Below, piece by piece: positions 1-6,558 of a stretch of 9,009 nt of DNA. The DNA is from Deltaproteobacteria bacterium UBA6967 (GTDB taxonomy: Bacteria > SAR324 > NAC60-12). The notes below the pieces were generated by a model that saw only the letters and a list, made by a program, of their open reading frames with translations, was not told where the DNA came from and did not search any database. A program made the position numbers and the translations under genes. Location: assembly GCA_002450295.1 (NCBI GenBank), contig DJYX01000052.1:1-9009 (forward strand). Reading direction: 5' to 3'. The first letter of the stretch is position 1. Each line of letters opens with the position of its first letter.

Positions 1-231
1 CATATTCATCCAGAATCCGTCGTAAGCGGAGTCATCTACATCAAAATACCAACAGAGACAGCTGATGGAGACAAAAAAGAAGGGAACTTGGTGTTCCCTT
101 CAAACAATATGAGAATGGTGACCCCTCAAGAAGGTATGGCTGTTCTATTCCCTAGCTACCTGCCCCATGAAACAGTACCGATTAACAGCGACGATGAACG
201 TATTTGCATTGCCTTCAACCTAACAAAGTAA
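1..231 (+). CDS. 2OG-Fe(II) oxygenase-like protein, C-terminal fragment
   Basis: The reading frame is open from the first base and ends at TAA 229-231, giving 76 residues; the N-terminal part lies before the window. The fragment starts with HIHPES, continues with SGVIYIKIP, and has a conserved ending with PSYLPHETVP (His56) and ERICIAFNL (Arg67). This matches the C-terminal half of the putative 2OG-Fe(II) oxygenase family (TIGR02466 type, double-stranded beta-helix fold). In that fold the distal His binds iron and a following Arg binds 2-oxoglutarate. His1 or His3 at the window edge may belong to the first half of the metal site. The family would hydroxylate an unknown substrate using O2 and 2-oxoglutarate. 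It ends only 1 nt before the stop codon of the convergent gene. The family call is fairly good; the substrate is unknown. Confidence 0.75.
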   Translation, partial: HIHPESVVSGVIYIKIPTETADGDKKEGNLVFPSNNMRMVTPQEGMAVLFPSYLPHETVPINSDDERICIAFNLTK

Positions 232-232
232 A

Positions 233-1876
233 CTATACGAAGGGTTTAACAGAATACCCACCAAATACAATATCAACATAAAAGCGATATTGACCGGTAT
301 GTGTAGCTGTAAATTCAAGTGGAGGTGGATTCCCATGAGAAGTCAACTGACCGAATCGTTTCAATGAACGCTTACTTGGATCAGCAGCATCGGGAATACT
401 TCCAGAAAAATCAAATCCGTGACAGTCAAGTTCATAATCTGCATAAACCAAAGCCCAGGGAGAGCGATTGGCAACATATTTATAATTATAGGTTTTGCCA
501 GCTACCAGATGTACCACTTTCTCAAAACAGCCTGGCAGAAGTGGGTTCATCAAGTTAAGCGAAGAAGTAGGATTCCAAGCCTCCATTTGTTCCGTATCTT
601 CAAAGGAACCAACAAGGGACATTTCTGAAATGGAAGAAACAGGGGCAAGCAAGGCCGGGCCATCCACAACTTTAATCGACAAACGATCAGTGTCCGGATT
701 AAAAATGAAATTGAGCTCGCAATCAGCATCAACTTCAAAACAAATATTTAACTCGTGGGGCTTACCGTGCCATGTCACACACTCTAAGGATTGGCAAGGC
801 TGACTGTCTTGAAGATCAAGCCAGCATCCCAGTCCCATAGTGTCTAAAAATAACTCTGAACTGATGGCAATATTAACTACATGAAAGCCAGCTGGAACTG
901 ACGCAGATAGACTGTAGTTCACACCATCTGGCATCAACTTCATCTGGCGATCAGGATGGGTCGGATCGAACTGATTGTCAGCAAAAATACTACCTAGAAG
1001 TTGATACGACTCACGTTGATTAAGGACCTTTGGAGCAGGGAGAGACGGATTGGATGGCGATGGTTCAACAGAAAATTTCGGATCAATGGAATCGGGAGAG
1101 TAAAGATTGAAACGGTATACTCCATCACTAAAGACCTGGATAGTACAGCCTGAATGCTTAGAACTTCCATGACTGCTACCAAATCCAGTACCTTGAACTA
1201 GAGACTTAGAACCATCGTTGAAGCCTGAGAAACCAAAGTCTTCATCTCGGTTAGAGGAGATTAAGAACTGATAAACGCCGTCGGCACGAAAATCAATCCC
1301 ACCATTCTTGCGTAAGGGGACATCGATAGACCAGACCTCCGAGGAGTCCTTGACAAATTCTCGACCTTTAACACGACAATCAAATTTTTCATACATATCC
1401 AGGTCATCCCAAGGAAAACCGTTCAATTCAAAGCTGTCAAAAGTATCAACATGATGTAAGGTCTCTTCACCAGCGCTGGGAGCAATCGCGAGTGTCATAG
1501 TTGAGGAATCAAACCGAAAAGTCAGTGATTGACTAACATCAACTTTAAAATTGATATTACGTGTTGCACGCCCGTCGCAGGTTTCTATCAAGTCCCAGAC
1601 ACCATTTGTCTTGCTTGAGAGTGTGGTTTTAAGTTGTCTTTGAGGAGAATGATTGACAACCAAACGTACTGTATAAAGACCGCTTACCTCTGGTGGTTGA
1701 GGGCCCACAACAGGATGGGAGATTTGCCAGATCGTCTCCGAGAGACGAACCATATCTAGACCAGCATCGAATGGATTCCACTTCCAACGTCGACGGTGGA
1801 TGGTTCCGAGCAGGCTAACGGACTCGATCTTGTCAGAATCAATATGACGAGTGCTGAAAGATGGCAACAAAAGCAT
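233..1876 (-). CDS. Four-module beta-rich protein, carbohydrate-binding-like
   Basis: This 547-residue protein starts at ATG (1876-1874) and stops at TAG (235-233). No enzyme domain is recognisable. By eye it divides into four modules: A1 about 17-132, B1 about 145-272, A2 about 288-403 and B2 about 415-547. A1 and A2 both begin with LLG(T/S)I and end in a strand pair of the kind LTFRFDSSTMTLAI / LNFIFNPDTDRLSI. B1 and B2 both carry a Phe/Gly/Ser turn (FGFSG / FDFSG), then SKSL / SKRSL, and end in G(V/Q)YRF. B2 opens with LVGSF and has an AGKTYNYKYV strand, reminiscent of SusE/SusF and pullulanase-type starch-binding modules. A short Pro/Ser linker (272-283) joins the halves. I see no convincing signal peptide, so it may be cytoplasmic. 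A glycan or polysaccharide partner is plausible but inferred. It could be a regulatory or scaffold protein of glycogen metabolism, or unrelated beta-sandwiches. Confidence 0.8.
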   Translation of the reverse strand: MLLLPSFSTRHIDSDKIESVSLLGTIHRRRWKWNPFDAGLDMVRLSETIWQISHPVVGPQPPEVSGLYTVRLVVNHSPQRQLKTTLSSKTNGVWDLIETCDGRATRNINFKVDVSQSLTFRFDSSTMTLAIAPSAGEETLHHVDTFDSFELNGFPWDDLDMYEKFDCRVKGREFVKDSSEVWSIDVPLRKNGGIDFRADGVYQFLISSNRDEDFGFSGFNDGSKSLVQGTGFGSSHGSSKHSGCTIQVFSDGVYRFNLYSPDSIDPKFSVEPSPSNPSLPAPKVLNQRESYQLLGSIFADNQFDPTHPDRQMKLMPDGVNYSLSASVPAGFHVVNIAISSELFLDTMGLGCWLDLQDSQPCQSLECVTWHGKPHELNICFEVDADCELNFIFNPDTDRLSIKVVDGPALLAPVSSISEMSLVGSFEDTEQMEAWNPTSSLNLMNPLLPGCFEKVVHLVAGKTYNYKYVANRSPWALVYADYELDCHGFDFSGSIPDAADPSKRSLKRFGQLTSHGNPPPLEFTATHTGQYRFYVDIVFGGYSVKPFV

Positions 1877-1902
1877 TGTGAGTGGTATGCAAGCTCAAAC
1901 TA

Positions 1903-1931
1903 CTGATAGCCATAAGCAGGCGATAAAGCAA
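1903..1931 (-). promoter_or_regulatory. Weak candidate promoter of the four-module protein gene
   Basis: On the minus strand, TTGCTT (complement of 1926-1931) is separated by 17 nt from TATCAG (complement of 1903-1908), about 27 nt before the ATG at 1876. The spacing is ideal for sigma-70, but both boxes match consensus only partly, so this may be chance. Confidence 0.2.
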
Positions 1932-2078
1932 TCGTAGAGGTATAACGTAATCGGTAGCGAACAACACGTATAGAAAGGCTTAGCAAAAGTGGTCAGAGAT
2001 TCAACACAATATGACCCCGAAGTTGAAATGCACGCGTGGCAGGAATGATGCCAAATGGAAAGACTGTGACTATGGTTA

Positions 2079-2103
2079 GTTTGAGTGAACGCAACACTCA
2101 GAC
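2079..2103 (+). promoter_or_regulatory. Leader stem-loop or operator before the DJ-1-like gene
   Basis: GTTTGAGTG (2079-2087) can pair with CACTCAGAC (2095-2103), giving 9 pairs including one G-U, around a 7-nt loop AACGCAA. It lies 17 nt before the preferred ATG at 2121 and includes the alternative GTG start at 2085. It could be an mRNA leader hairpin or a dyad operator. There is no trailing T run, so a terminator is unlikely. Function is inferred only from position. Confidence 0.35.
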
Positions 2104-2120
2104 CTTATCCACTAAAGGCT

Positions 2121-2978
2121 ATGTCAAAAAGAATTCTGGTAGTCCTGTCTGAGTGGGGCTACTGGGGGGAAGAGCTAATTGGCCCCCTTGATGTCCTGAC
2201 CAAATCTGGATACCAACTTGACTTCATGACTCCATTTGGACGGAAGCCACCTGCGCTTCCTCCAAGCATGGAGGAAGGTTATCTCGATCCACCATTGAAT
2301 AAGGTGGTAACCGACGCGCATTTTGCGAAGAGAACAACAGAAGTTGATAGTTCAGACCTGCTGGAAAAGCCCATTAATTTATCAGAGAAAATTTCTTTGA
2401 TGCCATATTTTAATGGAGAAAATTTTGGGCTTGAACTAGCCGACTTCCATGAAAGGCGTGAAGAATTCTGGAAAGAGTTTGTCGATCCTTACGACGCGCT
2501 TCTACTGCCGGGTGGAAGCGGACCAATGGTCGACATGGTCAACAATGAGCGCCTCCACAATCTGATTCTCGGTTATGTTGATCGCGATAAACTCATTGCC
2601 GCAGAATGTTACTGCGTAACCTGCCTTGCATTTGCGCGGGACTGGACAGATCGTAAAAGTATCATCTGGGGCAAAAATGTCACAGGACATGCTCGAGAGT
2701 ATGACTACAAAGAAGGAACCGGCTTCGCACAAATGTATGGCTATGACGGTGAGCCAATGAACACTAGTGCCAACTTTGGCCCTCCCTTCTACCCATTGGA
2801 GTACATCCTGCGGGACGCCACCGGACCACATGGCAAGTACCACGGCGGAGTAGGTAAAAAAATGTCCACGATCCTGGACTATCCATTTCTGACGGGACGA
2901 TCCACGCAGGATTCCACGCTGGTCGGCGAGCTCGTTCGCAAGGTCCTGGAAGAGGGGCTGAAGCGCTACGGCTGGTAA
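2121..2978 (+). CDS. DJ-1/PfpI family protein, large Hsp31-like type
   Basis: The 285-residue protein from ATG 2121 begins MSKRILVVLSEWGYWGEEL, the first strand of a DJ-1/PfpI Rossmann-like domain; the frame can extend to GTG 2085, but the ATG fits the family start better. Landmarks are Glu17/Glu18 in the first loop, LLLPGGSG at 127-134, the nucleophile-elbow region AAECYCVTCLA at 160-170 with Cys163 as probable reactive cysteine, GKNVTGH at 184-190, and a C-terminal GRSTQDST at 259-266. At about 285 residues it is longer than DJ-1 (about 190) and close to Hsp31-type proteins; an insertion at about 45-120 accounts for much of this. The family includes glyoxalases, deglycase-like chaperones and amidotransferase relatives. 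The usual Cys-His pair is replaced by Cys-Tyr-Cys, so the exact chemistry is open. It lies 79 nt upstream of the ThDP enzyme gene, suggesting joint function. Confidence 0.85.
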   Translation: MSKRILVVLSEWGYWGEELIGPLDVLTKSGYQLDFMTPFGRKPPALPPSMEEGYLDPPLNKVVTDAHFAKRTTEVDSSDLLEKPINLSEKISLMPYFNGENFGLELADFHERREEFWKEFVDPYDALLLPGGSGPMVDMVNNERLHNLILGYVDRDKLIAAECYCVTCLAFARDWTDRKSIIWGKNVTGHAREYDYKEGTGFAQMYGYDGEPMNTSANFGPPFYPLEYILRDATGPHGKYHGGVGKKMSTILDYPFLTGRSTQDSTLVGELVRKVLEEGLKRYGW

Positions 2979-3007
2979 GAGCACAGGCAACACTTGACAC
3001 TCTCTAA

Positions 3008-3030
3008 GGAGCATCGTTTAACGATGCTCC
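3008..3030 (+). terminator. Intergenic hairpin between DJ-1-like and ThDP genes
   Basis: GGAGCATCGT (3008-3017) and ACGATGCTCC (3021-3030) form a perfect 10-bp stem with a 3-nt TTA loop. It starts 30 nt after the DJ-1-like stop codon and ends 27 nt before the ThDP ATG. No T run follows, so it may be a weak or attenuating terminator, a processing site or a 3'-end stabiliser rather than a full terminator. Confidence 0.55.
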
Positions 3031-3057
3031 AATTCATTCACTACTACGCGGACAATC

Positions 3058-4779
3058 ATGCGAGGCCATGAAGCAATCCTGAGGCAGTTTCTTGCTAATG
3101 GAGTGGACCACATGTTCGGCAATCCAGGAACCGTTGAACAAGGTTTCTTAGATGCATTAGCCGATGTACCGGAAATGAAGTACATCCTCACACTGCAAGA
3201 ATCGATTGCTGTTCTATGTGCAGATGGTTACGCAAGAGCACGCTTAAAGCCCGCACTCGTTCAAATCCATAGTTCTCCCGGGCTTGGCAACGCCATTGGG
3301 AACCTTTACCAAGCCAAGCGAGGGCAAGCACCTCTGGTTGTGATCGGCGGAGATGCCGGCATTAAGTACCAGGCAATGGATGCACAGATGGCAGCAGATT
3401 TAGTCGCAATGGCTGAGCCTGTCACCAAATGGTCGGCAATGGTTCAGCATCCCTCCAGCCTTTTGAGGATGGTACGCCGTGCAATTAAGGTGGCAGCAAC
3501 ACCACCTTGTGGACCAGTTTATCTGTGCCTTCCTGAAGATATTCTCGACGCAGAAATTACAGAAGAAATTACCCCCGCACACATTCCGAGTCTGGCGACA
3601 TGCCCAGGGACGTTAGATCTGAATCGAATGGTCGAGGCCATTCAGGGAGCTCAAAATCCGATTATCTTGGTTGGTGATGGGGTGGCTTGGACTGGAGGAG
3701 TTGAAAAGATAGTTGATCTTGCTGAAACACTTGGCGCGAAAGTCTATTCAGCGGATGGTGGGGAAATCAATTTCCCAGACGACCATTTACTGAACTACGG
3801 CAGCACCGGTCACATGTTTGGTGACCATAGTCTGCCGATCATTCGGGGATGCGATCTTTGTCTCACATTGGGGTGCTATTTACTTCCGGAAGTATTCCCA
3901 CACTTGGGAGACATCTTCAACCCTGAGGCCACGGTCATTCACGTTGATACAAATGTCGACAACATCGCTAAAAACCACAGGGTTGATATTTCATATGTAG
4001 CCGAGCCCCATACAGTTATCAGCGGTCTCCTGCCAGTCCTCAAATCATTGCCATCAAATTGGCACGAAGCTGCGGAGCAAAGACGCCAAAAGCTTGAAGC
4101 AGAGTCGCCAGTTACCCACAATAATATCGACGAGAACTATCAGGTCGTCCCTGCATTGCCACCAGACACCTACGATGGGGTCAAAACATCAATGAGGTCG
4201 GGATACTTTATTAAAACATTATCGGAAAAACTGCCTGAGAACAGCATTATCTTCGACGAAGCCCTAACGAACTCCCCACCCGTCACTCGATATTTACCAG
4301 GACGAAAGCCTGGAGATAAAATGCTGACGCGGGGAGGATCACTAGGAACGGGTTTTCCTGGAGCAATCGGTGCCAAAGTCGCCCATCCTGATCGCTGCGT
4401 CGTTGGTTTTTCAGGTGATGGCGGGAGTATGTACACCATTCAATGCTTGTGGACAGCTGCTCGTCATGATATTGCCGCAAAATTCATTGTCTGCCAAAAC
4501 CGTTCCTATAAACTCCTTCAAGCCAACATTACAAAATTTTGGGAAGAGCGCGGTATTGAAGGGCGAGAATTTCCAATGCCTTTTGATCTATCAAAACCTG
4601 AAATATGTTTCAACTTAATTGCCAATAGTTTTGGAGTGCAAGGCGAACGCGTGGTTCGCCCTGATCAAGTTGATGGAGCTATCGAAAGAATGCTTGAGCA
4701 TAATGGTCCTTATCTCATCAACCTCGTACTTGAAGGAGATGTACGTCCCGATTTAGTGGGTGTGCACTGCGGTCAATAA
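3058..4779 (+). CDS. ThDP-dependent enzyme, benzoylformate decarboxylase-like
   Basis: This full-length 573-residue protein has the three-domain ThDP-enzyme layout: PYR domain about 1-165, central Rossmann-like domain about 185-330, PP domain about 375-560. GNPGTVEQ (21-28) and LTLQES (45-50, catalytic Glu48) parallel benzoylformate decarboxylase (FGNPGSNE, LQEA). His71 in QIHSSPGLGNA corresponds to the decarboxylase's active-site His70. The ThDP/Mg motif is GDGGS (453-457) followed by QNRSY (480-484), with Asp454 and Asn481 as likely metal ligands. The expected reaction is decarboxylation of a 2-oxo acid, or carboligation, using thiamine diphosphate. Related branches include acetolactate synthase and oxalyl-CoA decarboxylase, but the FGNPG and H71 features favour the benzoylformate decarboxylase branch. 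The substrate is not readable from the sequence. The ATG at 3058 lacks a Shine-Dalgarno sequence but fits the domain start. It probably shares expression with the DJ-1-like gene, modulated by the hairpin between them. Confidence 0.9.
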   Translation: MRGHEAILRQFLANGVDHMFGNPGTVEQGFLDALADVPEMKYILTLQESIAVLCADGYARARLKPALVQIHSSPGLGNAIGNLYQAKRGQAPLVVIGGDAGIKYQAMDAQMAADLVAMAEPVTKWSAMVQHPSSLLRMVRRAIKVAATPPCGPVYLCLPEDILDAEITEEITPAHIPSLATCPGTLDLNRMVEAIQGAQNPIILVGDGVAWTGGVEKIVDLAETLGAKVYSADGGEINFPDDHLLNYGSTGHMFGDHSLPIIRGCDLCLTLGCYLLPEVFPHLGDIFNPEATVIHVDTNVDNIAKNHRVDISYVAEPHTVISGLLPVLKSLPSNWHEAAEQRRQKLEAESPVTHNNIDENYQVVPALPPDTYDGVKTSMRSGYFIKTLSEKLPENSIIFDEALTNSPPVTRYLPGRKPGDKMLTRGGSLGTGFPGAIGAKVAHPDRCVVGFSGDGGSMYTIQCLWTAARHDIAAKFIVCQNRSYKLLQANITKFWEERGIEGREFPMPFDLSKPEICFNLIANSFGVQGERVVRPDQVDGAIERMLEHNGPYLINLVLEGDVRPDLVGVHCGQ

Positions 4780-4790
4780 TTGACAACTAT

Positions 4791-4828
4791 AGTAGCGGAG
4801 TCACTCAAAGTAAAATAACTCCGCTACT
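4791..4828. terminator. Shared (bidirectional) terminator-like inverted repeat
   Basis: AGTAGCGGAGT (4791-4801) and ACTCCGCTACT (4818-4828) are a perfect 11-bp inverted repeat with a 16-nt loop. It sits between the convergent ThDP gene (stop at 4779) and the NmrA-like gene (stop at 4882), where a terminator for both strands is expected. Neither side has a strong T run, so termination efficiency is uncertain. Confidence 0.65.
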
Positions 4829-4881
4829 TCATTCATAGAATATCACTTAAAACAAATGGGACGTTGCGAAGCATTTTTACA

Positions 4882-5859
4882 TCACTTTGTGGTTTTCGCA
4901 ACAAAATAGTTTTGCACGGCTACCGGTTCACCCTTCCATTCGGTATGACGCAACCAAGCTTCAAAATCCATGACTTTAGGATTAATTGATTTGATAAAAT
5001 CATAATCTCGATCAATCCCATAGTCGCGGATAAATTCAAACATATTACCTACAAACTCTCCATCCGGACTGTCCTGAATATCATTGACTGTACCCTTATG
5101 CGTCTCACGGAATTCCTCCAAGGTCATTGGCTCATAAACTGCACTTAACCCAGTAACCCTTGAAAAAGTATCCGCAACTTCCATCATTGTTGGTGAATCT
5201 GAAGCGACATATAGTTTCTTGCCTCTAACACTATCAAATTCGGCAAAAGCATAAGCTGCAAATTGCCCAATATCATCGAGTGCAACCATGGTATAAGGCT
5301 TGTCTGCCATTGGATCCTTGAAGACAAATTCAAAATCACCATCACTACGTTGTCGCTTTTCAGGCAATGCATATCCCAAGAAGTTCTCAAAATAAGGAGC
5401 TGAGATGAGAATGGTGGCCTTGGGAAGCATTGCAAGAATGTACTCAGATGCTTCGGCCTTAGAATCAAAATATGGAAGCGATAGCGAACTTTTAGTAATC
5501 GCAGAAACATATTCAAGCGAACTATAAACAAGATGCTCAACAGACACATTCAAACAAGCTGTTGCTACATTGATTGACTGAACGATCTCCTGAACACGAC
5601 TACCAGCGTTCCAATAATCAGTATTGCAAAAAACTCCATGTACGCCTCGAAAAGCTTCTTCTAAACTTTTCTGATCATTAGTATCCGCCTGTACTGCAGT
5701 AATTTTATCGCTGTAAGCTTCTAACTCCTTTGCCCGCTTACCAGAAGGATTACGAGTTAGAGCCCTAACCTGAAATTCCTGACTGGGATGATCAACTAAA
5801 GCGCGAACAATCGAACGCCCCATCGCCCCTGTAGCGCCAACGACAGCAATCGTTTTCAT
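4882..5859 (-). CDS. NmrA-family NAD(P)-binding protein (atypical SDR)
   Basis: The 325-residue protein begins MKTIAVVGATGAMG, with the dinucleotide-binding glycines at 8, 11 and 14. The frame continues upstream to TTG at 5892, but the internal ATG at 5859 matches the family start, so I use it. VRALTRNPSGKR (32-42), with basic residues after the second strand, suggests NADP(H) rather than NAD(H). Acidic ADT at 59-61, YSSLEY (112-117) and FDSKAEASEY (131-140, Lys134) are typical of NmrA/HSCARG-like atypical short-chain dehydrogenases, which lack the classical YxxxK arrangement. Members are quinone or isoflavone-type reductases or NADPH-sensing regulators; both are possible here. It is divergent from the SnoaL-like gene (156-nt gap) and convergent with the ThDP gene. 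Its place between the two plus-strand groups suggests it belongs to the same locus. Confidence 0.88.
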   Translation of the reverse strand: MKTIAVVGATGAMGRSIVRALVDHPSQEFQVRALTRNPSGKRAKELEAYSDKITAVQADTNDQKSLEEAFRGVHGVFCNTDYWNAGSRVQEIVQSINVATACLNVSVEHLVYSSLEYVSAITKSSLSLPYFDSKAEASEYILAMLPKATILISAPYFENFLGYALPEKRQRSDGDFEFVFKDPMADKPYTMVALDDIGQFAAYAFAEFDSVRGKKLYVASDSPTMMEVADTFSRVTGLSAVYEPMTLEEFRETHKGTVNDIQDSPDGEFVGNMFEFIRDYGIDRDYDFIKSINPKVMDFEAWLRHTEWKGEPVAVQNYFVAKTTK

Positions 5860-5964
5860 TGCAAAAAAGTAACTTGTGAAGTTTAGCGACAAAGCAGAGG
5901 TCAGAAGCCTTAGCGATCAATACGTAACAATCATTCGCAAGAGAGCAGAGACACAAAGCATCAA

Positions 5965-5994
5965 TTGATTCATTTTGCGCAGCCATGCTATAAT
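5965..5994 (+). promoter_or_regulatory. Sigma-70-type extended -10 promoter
   Basis: TTGATT (5965-5970) is followed after 18 nt by a perfect TATAAT (5989-5994), itself preceded by TGC, the extended -10 element. Transcription would start near 6001, leaving a leader of only about 15 nt before the ATG at 6016. It should drive the plus-strand run starting with the SnoaL-like gene. It also lies in the divergent region of the NmrA-like gene, for which I found no clear promoter. Confidence 0.75.
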
Positions 5995-6015
5995 TCAAAT
6001 ATTCATTAGTAAAAG

Positions 6016-6447
6016 ATGACCGCATTAGCCAAACAAATTTCTACGCTGCTGATTGAAAGCTTTTACGGCAGAGTATGCGATCATTCAGATAGAGACATGG
6101 CGGAAAAGATAATCAGCCCATCCGTCGAGTTTTATGCTACTGGCAGCGAAGTACCCGTGGGATTTGACGACTTCTTTAATTACGTATCGATGTTTCAAAA
6201 AAGTCTTGAGTTTAAACATGTTATTCGCGAACACCTTGTCGTAGACCAGACTGCGCTGATTTACTGGCTCGTCGAAGGGTGCCACAAAAAAGAGCTGCTG
6301 GGATTCGCCCCCACCAATAAGGATATTGCTTACTCGGGGATGACCCTATTTTATTTCGATGACCAGAACCTAATCACAAAAGCGATCACCGTCTTTGACG
6401 AGAAAAATTTTCTTGCCCAGTTACGTAATAGTCCTGAACAAGCATGA
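6016..6447 (+). CDS. SnoaL/NTF2-like protein
   Basis: This 143-residue protein has the size and shape of a SnoaL-like polyketide cyclase or ketosteroid-isomerase-type NTF2 domain: N-terminal helices (1-35), an FYATGSEVPVGFDDF segment (39-53), then four strands. The signature region GFAPTNKDIAYSGMTLFYF (96-114) resembles the SnoaL pattern G-x-x-PT-x-K followed by a strand. The end ITVFDEKNFLAQL (124-136) resembles the family's C-terminal D-x-x-x-L-x-x-QL. Such proteins catalyse intramolecular aldol cyclisation, isomerisation or hydration of small oxygenated molecules, or simply bind them. Asp128 and His90 are candidate active-site residues. It is the first gene of the right-hand run, directly behind the strong promoter. 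The ATG has no Shine-Dalgarno sequence, consistent with the very short leader. Confidence 0.82.
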   Translation: MTALAKQISTLLIESFYGRVCDHSDRDMAEKIISPSVEFYATGSEVPVGFDDFFNYVSMFQKSLEFKHVIREHLVVDQTALIYWLVEGCHKKELLGFAPTNKDIAYSGMTLFYFDDQNLITKAITVFDEKNFLAQLRNSPEQA

Positions 6448-6465
6448 TCTGATTTTGTCAAGGGA

Positions 6466-6494
6466 TTGGCACTTGTTGCAGGGGTTGCTGCCAA
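6466..6494 (+). repeat. Imperfect inverted repeat in the 111-nt gap before the EthD-like gene
   Basis: TTGGCA (6466-6471) and TGCCAA (6489-6494) are complementary, with a nested GCA/TGC pair (6478-6480/6486-6488), giving a bulged hairpin 18 nt after the SnoaL-like stop. It might be a weak terminator or attenuator. TTTAAT at 6500-6505 could be a -10 box, so a second promoter in this gap is possible but unproven. Confidence 0.25.
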
Positions 6495-6558
6495 AATAAT
6501 TTAATGTTGCTAAGACTAGTTTGGGAAGAGAAATTTCCCGCAACTCAGCCTTGTCATC

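Larger units (their letters stand above)
1877..2120. other. Divergent intergenic region
   Basis: These 244 nt separate the minus-strand four-module gene from the plus-strand DJ-1-like gene and should hold both promoters. I found no confident -35/-10 pair for the plus strand; TATGGT at 2071-2076 is a possible -10 box without a good partner. The last 45 nt contain a stem-loop, listed separately. No RNA gene or additional credible ORF was seen. Confidence 0.5.

Noticed and set aside
495..803. Plus-strand frame of 102 codons inside the four-module gene
   Set aside because: Its composition is non-protein-like and it is fully covered by the longer minus-strand gene, whose internal duplication supports real coding.
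2085..2120. GTG start at 2085 adding 12 residues to the DJ-1-like protein
   Set aside because: The extra residues are not part of the DJ-1 fold, overlap the stem-loop, and the ATG at 2121 starts right at the first beta strand.
2502..3014. 170-codon minus-strand frame opposite the DJ-1-like gene
   Set aside because: It lies antisense to a gene with clear family motifs, shows no domain pattern itself and is best explained as a shadow frame.
5184..5549. 121-codon minus-strand frame within the NmrA-like gene
   Set aside because: It is in another frame on the same strand, rich in Leu/Arg/Ser with no motif, while the main frame has the Rossmann signature.
5860..5892. TTG start at 5892 for the NmrA-like protein
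   Set aside because: The family starts at the MKTIAVVGATG strand; the 11 added residues are hydrophobic but too short and unconvincing as a signal peptide.
6523..6539. GGGAA-N7-TTCCC inverted repeat before the EthD-like gene
   Set aside because: A 5-bp match with a 7-nt spacer is expected by chance and nothing else supports a function.
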